A DNA stretch of 64,000 nucleotides from Liriodendron chinense (lineage: Eukaryota; Streptophyta; Magnoliopsida; Magnoliales; Magnoliaceae): NCBI GenBank assembly GCA_003013855.2, contig PVNU02003892.1, positions 620,001 through 684,000 of the forward strand, given 5' to 3'. Below, in pieces: positions 12,701 through 23,012 of this stretch. The position numbers were made by a program, and so were the translations under genes. The notes beneath the pieces were generated by a model. The model searched no databases. It was not told the DNA's origin and saw only the letters and a program-made list of their open reading frames with translations. Positions within the stretch are counted from its first letter, which is position 1. Each line of letters opens with the position of its first letter.

Positions 12701-15700
12701 TATAAAATGTGGTCTATTGATCGTAATCCTATGGTCCACCAAACGTGGTAATCACATGAGCAAATAAATGAGCAATAAATGCTAATCCCATGGTACAAGG
12801 TGTCCCATAACGGTAACGGTGGCCGTAACGGCCACCACCGTTACCGTTACGATACGGGCCGTAACGGCCGTTACGGACCCCGTATCGGCCGATACGGCCC
12901 TTTTTTATTTTTAAAAAAAATCTGTTTCAGGACCGTTACGGGGGCCGTTACGGTCCGATACGGGGCCGTATCGGACCGATACGGGGCCGATACGGGGCCG
13001 TATCGGTCCGATACGGGCCGTTACGGGGCCGTTACGGCCCGTTTTTTCTGTAACGGCCGTTACGGCCGTTTTAACCCCGTAACGCGTAACGGTCATGACC
13101 GTTTCCGTTACGTATCGGCCGATACGGCCGATACGTAACCGTTTTGGGATACCTTGCCATGGTATTGCCAGGCATGTAATAAATGAGCAATAAATGCTAT
13201 AATCCCATCTAATACCATTCCATCCTATTGGATACCACTGCCCAAGCAGGCCCTTAGACCATTAGTTTTCTTAGTTGCATACATTGATCATCACAATGTT
13301 TATGCTAAGGTGTTATATGTCTTCTTTATCTGATCACCTATGTTTGTTTGTATTTTTTTAAATCTTGCAGGTGAATAGTGTGAGGCTACCTCGACATGTT
13401 GCCAACAAAAAATGCTTTTGTGGCACTGCTCTGATTGAGTTCTCGACAGAGGAAGATGCCAAAAATGTTTTGAAGCAAAGCTTAGTTTATGCGGGCACAG
13501 AGTTGGAACTGAAACCCAAGTAAGCCATGCCACTTGTCTGTAACTTTCACAAAACAGATTTTTTGTTAGCTTGGTTTAAATGAGGTGAACAATGAGGATC
13601 TATGTAGTGGAAGTGATAAAGTATTGGTTTTTCCCCCCTGTTCTGCATGGAAATAAAATTTGACATGTTATAAGTTTTATTTGTCCCTGATGTAAGGTTG
13701 TAAAATTGTTCTAGAACTTTGAGACCTAAAACTGACAGAAATCGATGCTCTGCAGCTATTTGTTTTGTGTTTATGTGGAGAATGCATTTTTTATTTCCTT
13801 TTCAGCTTCATTCAATTGCATCTCTGGAAATTGTCTATTATCAATGATTTTGTATCGATGCAAATTCTTGTATTGACCTTTTGTAATGCAGGGAAGATTT
13901 TGACTCAGAAAGGGAAAAGTTGATTGAAGAATTTGAGCAGTCTCCTCCTGAAGCAGGAAACTGTAAAAAAGGTTCCCACGTGAATGAGAGGTAGGCTCTT
14001 CTTAGATATTACAGTGATTTGTTTTTATTCTTTTGCCTTACAATTCATCTTTGCTTTTGGGCTGCTGATATTACTTCCCTTTTTGTGGTTGTGGGTTTTT
14101 GGTGGGTTTCGATTTGTGATGGTGACAGTTATCCAAAAGGCTTAATTGTCTCATTTAAATTAAAGCAAATGTCAAAAGGAGGATCTACAGAACAAAATGG
14201 TGCTCATGATGAGAAAGAAAATGCAGATCTTGTTGGAAAGATAGAAGAGGTCCCAAATTCTACAGAAAATATTGCTGAGGGGAGTGAACAAAACACTTCA
14301 AAAAATGTTAAAGATAGTGAGGAAAAATCTTCGGATGGTGTTGAAGAAGAGAACAAAGAAAAGTTTGCTAAAAGTAATGCAGAAGGCAGCAAAGAAAAGG
14401 CTGCAGAGGATGCCACGCAGGAGAGTGGAGAGAAGGCTGCAGAGGATGCCATGCAGGAGTGTGGAGAGAAGGCTGCAGAGGATGCCATGCAGGAGTGTGG
14501 AAAGAAGGCTGCAGAGGATGCCATGCAGGAGTGTGGAGAGAAGGCTGCAGAGGATGCTACGCAGAAGAGTGAAGAGAAGGCTGCAGAGGATGCCATCCAG
14601 GAGAGTGAAGACAAGGCTGCAGGGGATGCCATCCAGGAGAATGAAGAAAAGGTTACTGAAAATGATATCCAGGAGAATGAAGCAAAGGGTACGGTTGCTG
14701 AAGAAGTCGTGTCTAGGGAGGATCTAAAGCTTGTTTTCCAAAGATATGGAAGTGTAAAGGTATTGTGACTAACATAACATTTTTGTTAATTATTTATTCT
14801 GATTCAGTTTTTTGTCCCCCCTTCTTTTTTTAAATAATTTCATGTCTTCATTAAGGATTTGTGTTTTTCATCTTGTGTATATATTTTGTGCATGAGTCGT
14901 CGTCATCATCATCTAGGCCTCATTCCAGCTTATTGGGGTTGGCTACATGAATCCTTTTCCTTCATTCCATTCTATGGTGGAAAAGGATTCATGTAGCTGA
15001 CCCCAGTTAATTGGGATAAGGCTTGGATGATGATGATGCAGCTTTATCTTTGCCTTTCTTGTAATTTCATGTAGCCTGAAAGGCTCCAATAACGATTGGG
15101 CTCTGTTCACTGTTTCATTTCTTGACATGATTGTTGTGCTGGTACAGGATGTGATGTGAATATTCGTTGCATACTGTCTAACCATTTCTTGTGCATCAAG
15201 TTTCTAATTTTTACTGTACTAATAGCTATCTTTTCTGTTCTTTTCTTCTGTCTTCTCTCATTTTTGTCATGAAGGAGTGTAAAAGAAACATTGCAGAACA
15301 TCTCACTATAAAAAATAATGACTCTCCAAGTGTTAATAACCATGTTAAATTTCTCTTGCTGTAAAGACATTTAATTTAAAACTCTAGCTTACTCACGTGG
15401 GGTAAAAAATTTCACAAATTAATAAAACTAGATATGAGACTAGCATGTTACGGATGAAATGCCTGGATGTAACCATGTCTTAAATTTCGGGAAATGTATA
15501 GTTGTGGGTCCTGTTATTCATATGACCATATCTAGCTATCATAGACAACACTTGCATGTTCAACAAGATCCTCCAAGGCCTGCATTTTCTCTCTCATCCT
15601 CTAGTGCTTTCTTCAACATTAGAGTCTGTAAGCTGGTGTCAGAGTGAAAGAGCTAATTCTGATTCTTCCTTATTGGATTATGGTGACTATTCAAAGTTAC

Positions 15701-16072
15701 TCTGGAATCGACAGAAACACATTGTGCTGATTTTCCAATATGTAAACCAAATTCCATGTGCATTCTTTTGAAAAGTAACCTGTCTCTACTACATATAACT
15801 CCTAGTCTTGGACATTTTTTTGCCTGTAAGACATTTGAAGTAAAGTTAAAGGGTATTTTAGGAACTTAAAATGTGGCCGGTGTCTGCCGGATGGCTTAGA
15901 TAATCACCTGCAATTGCAAAAAAGCCCATGAGCGGCTTATATTTTTCCTGCGAAAAGCCTGGCGTGCCGCCTACTCTCTTCCCAAAGTGCTAGCATGAAT
16001 TCTCTCTACCAAATCACTCCCTTCCTCTTGTGCCACATCTCTAGTTTCCATTACAAAAAATGCTCATCATCA

Positions 16073-16138
<66 letters not shown>

Positions 16139-17572
16139 TATTTATCATATCCCTTCAAAACATGAATTTTTGAGAGGGCTATTGGAAACTATGGGTTCAT
16201 TTGTTATTTTTTTCTGGTATACTGATAATCTTCTACTTGCATGTGTTCTATGTGAAGTATATTGACTTCAGAATGGGAGAAGAATCTGGATACATACGTT
16301 TTGAATACCCAGAGGCCGCTCAAAAAGCTCGTGCTGCAGCAGTGCTTTCTGAGGAAGGTGGCTTGATAGTGAAGAATTACATTGCTTTGTTAGAAGCAGT
16401 AACTGGTACGTGCTATCTTCTCTTCTTACTTGAACCTGTAGTCTCTAGTGTTAAGGGCTCAAGCCGCTGCATGCCCATGTTTTTGTTTATACACACATGA
16501 AGAACTGGTCCATCTCTTTGTTAGTGCGCCCCCCCCCCCCCCCCCCCCCCCCCCCAAATTCTCTCATTTTACGTCATTTTTTAGCACCCACATGGTGGGT
16601 GAAAGGTGCCTGGTCACTCTTACGGACGTATTGTGCTCCTACATACATATTGCGTGTGTGCAGGAGGAGATCAGTGTTTGTGGAAGCATGGCCTTTTCAT
16701 GCGTCCATGTCATTCTGCACTGTGGCATACATGAATGAGATTGGACCCATTCATTTGGCATTCCCTATGGTGAATGGGTCTAGGTCTATGATAACAATGT
16801 TTGGATGATCCTAGCGATTTAATTGGTGGCATGCAAATGAAAACTATAAAAAAGGCCACTGCTCCCATTCAATGAGAAAAGATCCATTTACTGGATATTT
16901 AATATATAGTCCAATCAAAGCAAAATTTTCCATGCACCAACCAACGGGGATGCTCACAAGATGCCTGGTTTGGATCATCATATATGGGCCACATGTATGG
17001 TACAGAATATGGAGTCACGAAAATGCTGTAAGGCAGCTATGAGCTCGTGTTTAACAAACATATCCTTTAATCTGTGGTAATGTCAGGTGATGCTGAAAGG
17101 GACTACTGGAGCTTACTCCGTAATAATCAGGAAAAAAACCGGGAAAACAAAGGCCATAAAGGAAGGTATGTCATACATGCTACAGATTCACATACATTCA
17201 TGGTTTTAAACATTGGTTACAGAGCACAGCATACCCAAACATGTGTGTCTCATTGCCGATGACTTGTTTCAATTTCCACTGAATCTAAGTCATCTCGGTC
17301 TACTTATCTGGGTTTCGTCTGATATTTTGAACCACCCACATGCATACGTTGCATATATCTGTCTGCAAGATAACACAAACATCACCTCAAAGAGAAAGGA
17401 AAGCTTTCTCTTTCTCAAAACATTTAGAGAAGCATGATCCAGTCAAACTATGTGATGCAGGGGTAAAAACAACAAAGGGGGTAAACATTCTGACCGTAGG
17501 CATTCTCACCCCAAAGAAAGAGACTCCACTGAAGAGCGGCCGAATAAAGTTCAGAAAGTAGCAGTGGCATAG
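773..17572 (+). CDS. La1: La-type RNA-binding protein (La1-like), ten exons
   Basis: La proteins bind the 3' oligo-U ends of RNA polymerase III transcripts in the nucleus and protect them. Coding exons: 773-823, 918-996, 2668-2817, 4477-4619, 13371-13519, 13892-13990, 14129-14759, 16258-16405, 17087-17165, 17461-17572; all introns are GT/AG, phases agree, and the total is 1641 nt (546 codons). The La motif is residues ~8-93 (VEFYFSDSNLPRDNF, DGLVSLALICSF). RRM1 follows at ~115-190 (CFCGTALIEF). An acidic linker with 12-residue repeats lies at ~313-408. The second RRM is ~418-508 (DLKLVFQRYG, YIDFRMG, RDYWSLL) and the basic tail ends in PNKVQKVAVA. It is longer than the ~430-residue Arabidopsis La1 I remember, mainly because of the linker. 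The exon 10 acceptor was chosen as GATGCAG at 17460, because it keeps the K/H/R-rich tail; a second in-frame AG exists at 17499. Introns 2 and 4 are swollen by repeats. Confidence 0.93.
997..2667 (+). other. La intron 2, no gene; homopolymer G run
   Basis: A 1.67-kb intron inside the La motif coding part, donor GTATCC and acceptor GTTCAG. It contains a G26 run at 2474-2499 and pyrimidine-rich stretches near 2575-2605. No transposon ends or coding similarity were recognised. Confidence 0.7.
2818..4476 (+). other. La intron 3, no gene; foldback-MITE-like fragments
   Basis: The intron runs from donor GTGGGT to acceptor TTTTCAG. Around 3690-3810 and 4075-4120 it has diverged copies of a phrase (GCTAATTGGGTTC..., GATGGCTGATTACAA) related to the palindromic element at 14889-15035. 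Nothing else was recognised. Confidence 0.5.
4792..5246 (-). mobile_element. 5'-truncated LINE 3' end, antisense in La intron 4
   Basis: Read on the minus strand it encodes the zinc-binding tail of plant L1-type LINE reverse transcriptases: CLLCMQDAKLVDHIF, then WHLMAMAVMWAIWSERNRRF, ending in a stop near 4866. The T20 run at about 4793-4812 is the complement of the poly(A) tail. The upstream (5') part of the element is absent, as in typical truncated LINE insertions. Confidence 0.8.
5780..6088 (+). mobile_element. 5'-truncated LINE 3' end, sense
   Basis: On the plus strand the stretch reads as a second LINE tail (AIWWSVWMERNDKCF, then a stop, and VEWASIVDALKDC), followed by an untranslated tail and a poly(A) run at about 6075-6088. 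It has one internal stop, so it is decayed. Confidence 0.7.
6480..10345 (+). pseudogene. Decayed L1-type LINE: ORF1-like region and endonuclease, no RT
   Basis: The first part (about 7061-7440 and 8071-8170) encodes ORF1-like protein with several stops. The second part (about 9440-10110) shows the apurinic endonuclease of plant L1 elements in broken frames: GCPHKRLQIRDLCKHF near 9462, FVAVYGPN near 9715, then KYTWTNGGSKGGKSKLDRF near 9950, and the S-D-H-C-P signature near 10050. A linker typical of the region after the endonuclease ends near 10340, and no reverse transcriptase follows. A hAT-type element sits at 7449-8062. The whole is in the La intron in the sense direction. Confidence 0.75.
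7449..8062. mobile_element. Non-autonomous hAT element nested in the LINE
   Basis: The 8-bp duplication TTCTGGAT flanks it (7441-7448 and 8063-8070). Ends are imperfect inverted repeats: GGCTGAAAGTTGGGCGGGTT at the left and AACCCGCCTGACTTTCAAC at the right. The inside is rich in ACCCGA/TTGGGTTGGG words. An 8-bp duplication is the mark of the hAT superfamily. Removing it rejoins the LINE phrase TTGGGTTCTGGAT to CCTTGAAG. No transposase is encoded. Confidence 0.85.
10346..12431 (+). other. La intron 4 middle part, nothing recognised
   Basis: About 2.1 kb of intron sequence between the LINE and the Harbinger-like MITE. I see only short A/T runs (e.g. T17 near 11620) and no coding similarity or element ends. 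Confidence 0.5.
12435..13253. mobile_element. PIF/Harbinger-like MITE in La intron 4
   Basis: The left end GGGCCTGTTTGGGCAGCGGTA and the right end TACCACTGCCCAAGCAGGCCC are inverted copies of each other. TTA flanks both sides (12432-12434 and 13254-13256), which is the target duplication of PIF/Harbinger (Tourist) elements. A second element is nested at 12796-13156. Confidence 0.8.
12796..13156. mobile_element. Palindromic TAACGGCC/GATACGG element nested in the MITE
   Basis: An 8-bp duplication CCATGGTA (12788-12795 and 13157-13164) flanks a 361-bp element whose ends are inverted: CAAGGTGTCCCATAACGG and the complement of CCGTTTTGGGATACCTTG. The body is made of near-palindromic CpG-rich words GGCCGTTACGG and GGCCGATACGG. 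The 8-bp duplication suggests hAT, but assignment to a superfamily is uncertain. Confidence 0.75.
14394..14693 (+). repeat. 36-bp tandem repeat inside La exon 7
   Basis: About eight in-frame 36-bp units, starting at 14394, 14430, 14466, 14502, 14538, 14574, 14610 and 14646. The encoded unit is 12 residues of the form E-K-A-A-E-D-A-M-Q-E-C-G. The middle units are nearly identical and the last ones drift (TENDIQEN), as expected for array growth by slippage or unequal exchange. It adds about 100 acidic, probably helical residues between the two RRMs. Confidence 0.95.
14889..15035. mobile_element. Small palindromic foldback element in La intron 7
   Basis: The left half (CATCATCATCTAGGCC..., GGCTACATGAATCC) is the inverted copy of the right half (GGATTCATGTAGCTGACC..., GGCTTGGATGATGATG). 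The pair would fold into one hairpin of about 70 bp. I remember similar GGCTACATGAATCC repeats from other plants, but cannot name the family. Confidence 0.7.
15036..16257 (+). other. Rest of La intron 7, with CA/TA microsatellite
   Basis: The stretch holds a (CA)n-(TA)n microsatellite at about 16074-16138. No element ends or coding similarity were recognised. The acceptor before 16258 is TGTGAAG, which is weak in pyrimidines, but the reading frame joins exactly (GSVK to YIDF). Confidence 0.6.
16406..17086 (+). other. La intron 8, with homopolymer C run
   Basis: A 681-bp intron carrying a C27 run at 16529-16555. Nothing else was recognised. Open frames across the C run encode only proline strings and are not genes. 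Confidence 0.6.
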
Positions 17573-19038
17573 GCTCTGGAGATGCCTCGGGACTGTTCTT
17601 GCCTGACGACGTGTAGAGTGTGGCTTATTCACTCAATTTTCTTGAGAGCTAATTTTATCTTTTCCTCATAAGGATTTCATGTGTTTTCATCTACCAATCC
17701 ATCTTGGTGCATCTAGAATGTTTAATTAATTAATTAATTAATTTTGCTGGGGTTGTTCTTTTTGTCCTAATTTTCCATAGTTCACATATGATATTTAAGC
17801 TTGTAACAATAATGGAGGTTTGTCATCTTGATGTTTTTGGCTATATGTGGGTGGATGGGTGGGTGAGTGTCAAGATATGCATACCCACATGCGGATCTAA
17901 ATGCATACTAATTTTGAAAGGGGAGTTATTTCTGGCAGAATATGACAAGTGATATGCAGCACTCAGAAGTTGTACACGTAGCATATGTTAGCTCAAATTA
18001 AACTGACTAAATTGTGGAAGCCACTGTTACTGAGTGACAGTACAAAAATCATGTTGTTTGAACAAATCCTTACCCTGATTTCTGGATACTAGTTGAAATG
18101 GGATCATTTCATTTTTCTTTTCTTTTCAATTTTTACCATTCAATAAATGTCCACCAATCTGATCGTCACATGATCGAATAAACCTATTTTTTTTGGTTCA
18201 TGCGAGTCCAAACTGGGACGCACACTTTGGATAGTTTAATTTGAATCTCACTTGTGAAGAAAAAAAAGATGCCCACGTGCTGGCTTGCAATTTTTATGCA
18301 ACTTCTAAGTGCCTGCATATCATCCATCACACTCTGCTAGAGCATTGAAGATTTTCCTGGTTCAGATGTATGATACTTGCATTTATGGGAATGATCATGT
18401 ATATTTATTGTAGGAGATGTAAGGTGGCATGTCAAGGAGGAATCATTACGTACGACCATAACCTACTAAGCTTACCATTGTACCCTAATTTACCTGCCAA
18501 AGTATCACTTTTAGGACATGCGAAAGGTGGATCGGTTTGAAGGTCTGTAGGTGAAAAATCAGGCTGTGGTGGTCAACGCCTGCATGTTCAGTTAACTCTT
18601 TTGCTGTCGATTGATTGGTGTGACTCATCTGATGAGTGGGTTGGCCTAATCACTAAAGTGATTATTCACAATGGGTCCACCTTTTGCATGGTTATGATGC
18701 TCCATTGGAAGCAAAATGGTGTTGCATTGTTGCTTAGCATGCTGTGGTTGTATGTGATCATTTCTCCACATCCACCATCGATCATGCAATTTTTTATTAG
18801 GTATTTATATATTGCTGGGCCAAAGTGAAATGGCAAGAGGCAAAAAGAGTGTTTTGGGAAATGTTAATGTTTAATTTGGTTTTGATAGCTAAAAATACGT
18901 GAATGCCAAAATTTTGGAGAATGAAATATGGTTTCGACTCATGAAAACAGAGTGAAGAAAACGGCTGTATGTGTGTGTGGTCTAAATAGAAAAATTTCAA
19001 TCCAAGCAATTAAAAACTTCTATATGCATGTACTATAT
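17573..19038. other. La 3' flank, nothing recognised
   Basis: The stretch after the La stop codon probably contains the 3' untranslated region; no clear poly(A) signal could be fixed. A TTAA tetramer repeat lies at about 17722-17740. No gene or element was recognised. Confidence 0.5.
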
Positions 19039-20037
19039 AGGGGTAGTTTGCAGCAATGATTCAGTGTTTTTTTTTAGAGGGCATTGATTCAGTGTTAATC
19101 AGTGATAATAGCAAAACGTGGTCCCATTTGGTAGGGTATATGAAGGTTGCCAATGGATTTAATTTACCACCAATTCATCTGTTTTGAAATTATTAGGAGC
19201 CAAGATTTCAACCTTGATTATTATGGATTACATATAGTTGACCTATGCATTAAAATCACGGGTATTTGACTTTAATAATTAGTAGGCCCCATTGTGATGT
19301 TTGAGTGAAATCCACTCTGGTTACTAGGTGCATCATCCTATTTTAACTGTAGGGTTCAAAAATCAGCCCAGTTCATGATTTAGGTGGGCCATATAAAGGG
19401 AAATACTTAGATGAGGGACACGCACCCTAGATTTTGTCAGGACCCATTGTGATGATTATATGAAATTTACTCTTAACTAATAGATGCCAAGCTAAAATTT
19501 AGGCTTCAAGACTAAAAATGGCGCATATTCATGATTTAGGTGGGCCACATGAAAGGAAATAGTTTGGAGGGTGAGAGATCCACCCCAATCACTAGGTGTG
19601 TCACCCCATTTTAATTGTAGGGCACAAAAATTAGTTGGTCTGTGATTTAGGTGGGCCATAAAGGGAAACAATATACAGGGCAATGCTCACCCTATAAATT
19701 GTTTCCCTTTGGATGGTCCACGTGAACCACGAATGGACTTTATTTTTGTTCTGTATGGCCCACTTGAAGCGCAAGCTGATTTTTGGGTCCTACTGCTAAA
19801 ATGGAGTGACCCACTTGGAGATGGGGTGGATTGCACATAAATATAACAGTGGGCCACATGTGAGTTCTTAGAATTCGTGTTTCACAACACATACCAAACA
19901 CAATTTATTTACCACACTAGATTCTACCTACATAGTGCCAAATACCACTGAGAATTGCAATTCACATGGAATCCATGTTAATTGTGATTTGGATTCTAAT
20001 TTATGCTTAACACATATGCTGCCAAACTACCCTACAT
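19039..20037. mobile_element. Possible TIR element of about 1 kb
   Basis: Near the left end is GGGTAGTTTGCAGCA and near the right end TGCTGCCAAACTACCC, which are inverted copies with one base missing. Flanks TATATAG and TACATAG could be a decayed duplication. The inside has three diverged repeats around ATGATTTAGGTGGGCCA (about 19377, 19531, 19644), and inverted counterparts near 19710. No protein is encoded. Confidence 0.5.
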
Positions 20038-20929
20038 AGATGGTTAAATTGTGTACATTGCCTGTCACTTCCTATTCAAGCAATCCTTGTATAAATTAAT
20101 GTCTCGATGAAAAAAATTTCGCTTTCTGTAGGCGGCTACCTCCAATTTTCATTTTTTAAAATTGCGCTGAAAGGAGATTTTTTTCCCTTGAATAAAACAA
20201 GTTTAATTCAAAAAAAAAAAAAAAACGTGTTTAAGTCGTTTGACCAATTATATATTTCTTTCTCCAAAAATAGGGAATTCATAATGGAGTTTTGCCAACT
20301 AGGGTTCGGTTCCATGGTTAAGTGATGCTGACCTTATGGACTTACCTTATATCGTCCAGGATTAAAAAATCTGGCCAATTTTTGGAACTCACCCGAAATA
20401 GTGCGGGTTTGTCAGGCCTAGAAAAAACAAGTGGGCGTGGCTAGGGCTTTTCTAGGCCCAATTCCGGTCTGTAATCACAAATCCCAAAGGATAAGACTGG
20501 TCAGGTGGGTCACAGGTGTATTGAATATAGACCATTAGATATGTTCTTCCAACTGCCCAATGTTCTTATCCAAGTTTAACCAACCCGATGACTAGATGGG
20601 CCTAATTATATGGCAGTGCATGTTCACGGTCAGCCCTGCCCAACCGCTTTGGATCTCGCACCTGCAGCATTTCGAAGACGCGGAAAAAAACCTGTCTACC
20701 CCTCGTGCGCTCGCCTAACTCACACAGGTGAACGTGCATGAATATAAGGGCTACCTTTATGTTCAGTGCTGATCCAAGGGACCGTTTGGACTCACCAACC
20801 AAGGGTTCGGATCGAAAGTCCACGTTTTGCCAAATGTTTGGATCACATTCCGATTTGGGAACCAAAGGTAGGATAGTTCCACGGAGAACAGTTGGGATGG
20901 GGACGTTCACCAATCATTCTCTGGGTCTT
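20038..20929. other. Intergenic stretch, nothing recognised
   Basis: It contains an A16 run near 20208 and ordinary mixed sequence. No element ends or coding similarity were recognised. Confidence 0.4.
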
Positions 20930-21388
20930 CTGAACTCTGTGGGGTCCGCCGTGATGTATGTGTCTTATCCACGCCGTCCATCCATTTTCCAGCTCATATT
21001 AGCGGATGAATTCAAAATTGAAGCATATCCAAAGCTCCAAGTGGACCACACCACAGTAAACAGTGGGGATAATGACGTACGTTGAAACATTCCTAGGGCC
21101 CACAGTGATGTTTGTTTGTCATCCAACCTGTTTATAAGGTCACACAGACATGGATTAATCCAAAACTTCTGTGGTCCTCAAGAGGTTTTTAATGGTAGGC
21201 ATTCAATTCACACTGTTTCCTGTGGTGTGGTCCACTTGAGCTTTGAATAGGCTTCAATTTTGAGTCATACCCTAACATGAGTGGGCAAAACGGATGGACA
21301 GCGTGGATAAGACACATACATCACGGTGGCCCCCACAGGGTTTTCTCAGTGCGAACTGAGTTACTTAGTACGCAATCCACTTCCAAAA
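20930..21388. mobile_element. Foldback MULE-like element
   Basis: The left arm (CTGTGGGGTCCGCCGTGATG, CACGCCGTCCATCC) is the inverted copy of the right arm (GGATGGACAGCGTGGAT, CATCACGGTGGCCCCCACAG). The centre has GACATGGAT and CAACCTGTTTATAAGG family words. The right tail ending in ACGCAATCCAC resembles the end of the copy at 44708. Confidence 0.75.
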
Positions 21389-22023
21389 AAAAATGGACCC
21401 GCTTCAAATCTAAAGTGGGCCACACCACCTGAATTCAGAAGTTCAGCTACACACACCATTGGAAAAAGGCCAACGGATGAATTCAGATGGTTGAGATTAA
21501 CCAAGGAGTTTGACATTTGGGCCCACTCCATCCCGAACAGGGAAGCAGGGCATGGAGGTTTGCTAACCCTACCTTTCAGCCATCCAGAGGGTCGGTCCAC
21601 ATGCTGCTTGGCTTAGATGTGGCACACGTGTGACTGATGGAAGTATTTTATATTTAGTACACGCGACGTCTTTCGTACACCGCGGTGCTACAAGCCATCA
21701 CCGTACACGTCGAATCTGCGCGTCAATCCCGACCGCCCAAATGATAGTGGACCAAGCATGGCCCAAAAAATCCTACTGGCCGGAATGACCACGCTGATCG
21801 AACGATCCTGACCACACAAAAAGGACAGCCCAAATGGTTCCATATCCTCCAGTCAGATTGTCTTCTCAGCCATGGCCCATCCCTGTTCCATCATCTGCCA
21901 CGTGTCAAGTTGGTCTGCGTTCAATGAGTCGTGAGCGATCGGCACTGTTCTTTGTCTGAAGCGGGGAAAGAAACATTAGAGTGACGGATAAGGACGCCGC
22001 AATTAGGCTGTTTTTAATAGGCG
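21389..22023. other. Intergenic stretch, nothing recognised
   Basis: No element end or coding similarity was seen. Confidence 0.4.
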
Positions 22024-23012
22024 CGGTGGATCCCCGGATCCATCGAGGTGGGTAGGATCCCTGACCGTAGGGCTCACCTTCATGTATTTTCCTTATATCT
22101 ATTCCGTTCATCCGTTTTAAAAACTCATCTTAGGACATATCCCAAAATATGAAGCAGATATAAATTTTTAGTGGACCATAATATCATATCCCAAAATATG
22201 AAGCAGATATAAATTTTTAGTGGACCATAATATATGAAAAAGTGTTAATCGACCATTAAAAACTTTTATGTGTTCTCTTCATCCAGGTCTTTGAGACCTT
22301 ATCAACAGGAGAGAGGATTAGGTGAGACCCCGGACTCACCCAATATGGTGCGGTACTTACGTGGGTTTACCTAGGGCCTACGTTGATGTATGTATTATGT
22401 ATCCACGCCGTCCATCCGTTTTTCTATATCATTTTAGTGAATTAGATCCAATTATCAGGTGGACCATACCATAAGAAACAATGCTGATCGACCGTCTTAC
22501 TATTAAAAACTTCTTAGGGTGCAACTTAATTTTTATGTAGTTGTTTATTTACCATCCAATCTGCTGATAAGGTTACATAAGCTGGATGAAGGTAGAAAAC
22601 AAATATCATCGTTATCCAAAACAGCCCATAAATGGTCAATCAGTAATGTTTCTCATGGTATGATACACCTGGTAATTGGATCTTCTTCATTTTTGGGATA
22701 ATTCCCTAAAATGATATGGAAAAACGGATGGACGGAGTGGATACATAATAAATACATCAAGGTGGGCCCCACCGTAATCCCAGTGTAATGGCTGCACCGT
22801 CTTAGGTGAGGCCAGGGTCTCACCTAATCCGACTTTTTCTGTGGGATTCAATCATGACTTTTTCTGTGGGACGGTCCACCTAAGATTTGGATCTGCTTTA
22901 TGTTTTGGATCATGCCATAAAATAAGCTGTTAAAATATATGGACAGCCTGGATGTAATTTATATACATCAAAGTGGGCCCCACAGGGATCCGCCCAAACC
23001 AAGCCCATTAAG
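22024..23012. mobile_element. Foldback MULE-like element split by another copy
   Basis: The left arm is 22024-22316 and the matching right arm about 22834-23012 (TGGGACGGTCCACC, GGGCCCCACAGGGATCC). The element at 22317-22833 lies between them. A 50-bp stretch of the left arm (CATATCCCAAAATATGAAGC...) is duplicated in tandem at about 22135-22233. Confidence 0.65.
22317..22833. mobile_element. Foldback MULE-like element nested in the previous one
   Basis: Ends are inverted: AGGATTAGGTGAGACCCCGG at the left, and GGGTCTCACCTAATCCG at the right. The arms carry TATCCACGCCGTCCATCCG and its counterpart CGGATGGACGGAGTGGAT. Target duplication not clear. Confidence 0.75.

Noticed and set aside
12779..13138. 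119-codon open frame rich in Arg, Gly and Tyr, like an RNA-binding RGG/RYG protein
   Set aside because: It is a translation of the GGCCGTTACGG/GGCCGATACGG repeat words of a transposable element; an equal frame exists on the other strand.
14019..14128. Hydrophobic start (MFLFFCLTIHLCFW) before exon 7
   Set aside because: It is intron 6 sequence read through; the exon begins at 14129 after an AG acceptor in La frame.
14204..14632. Minus-strand Ala/Ser-rich frame and second plus frame over the La repeats
   Set aside because: A repeat unit of 36 bp stays open in several frames; only the plus frame joined to the RRM exons matches a known protein.
16448..16808. Poly-proline frames
   Set aside because: Product of the C27 run in intron 8.
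17500..17572. Alternative start of La exon 10 at 17500
   Set aside because: The acceptor GATGCAG at 17460 keeps the same frame, is the better site and restores the basic Lys/His tail expected for La1.
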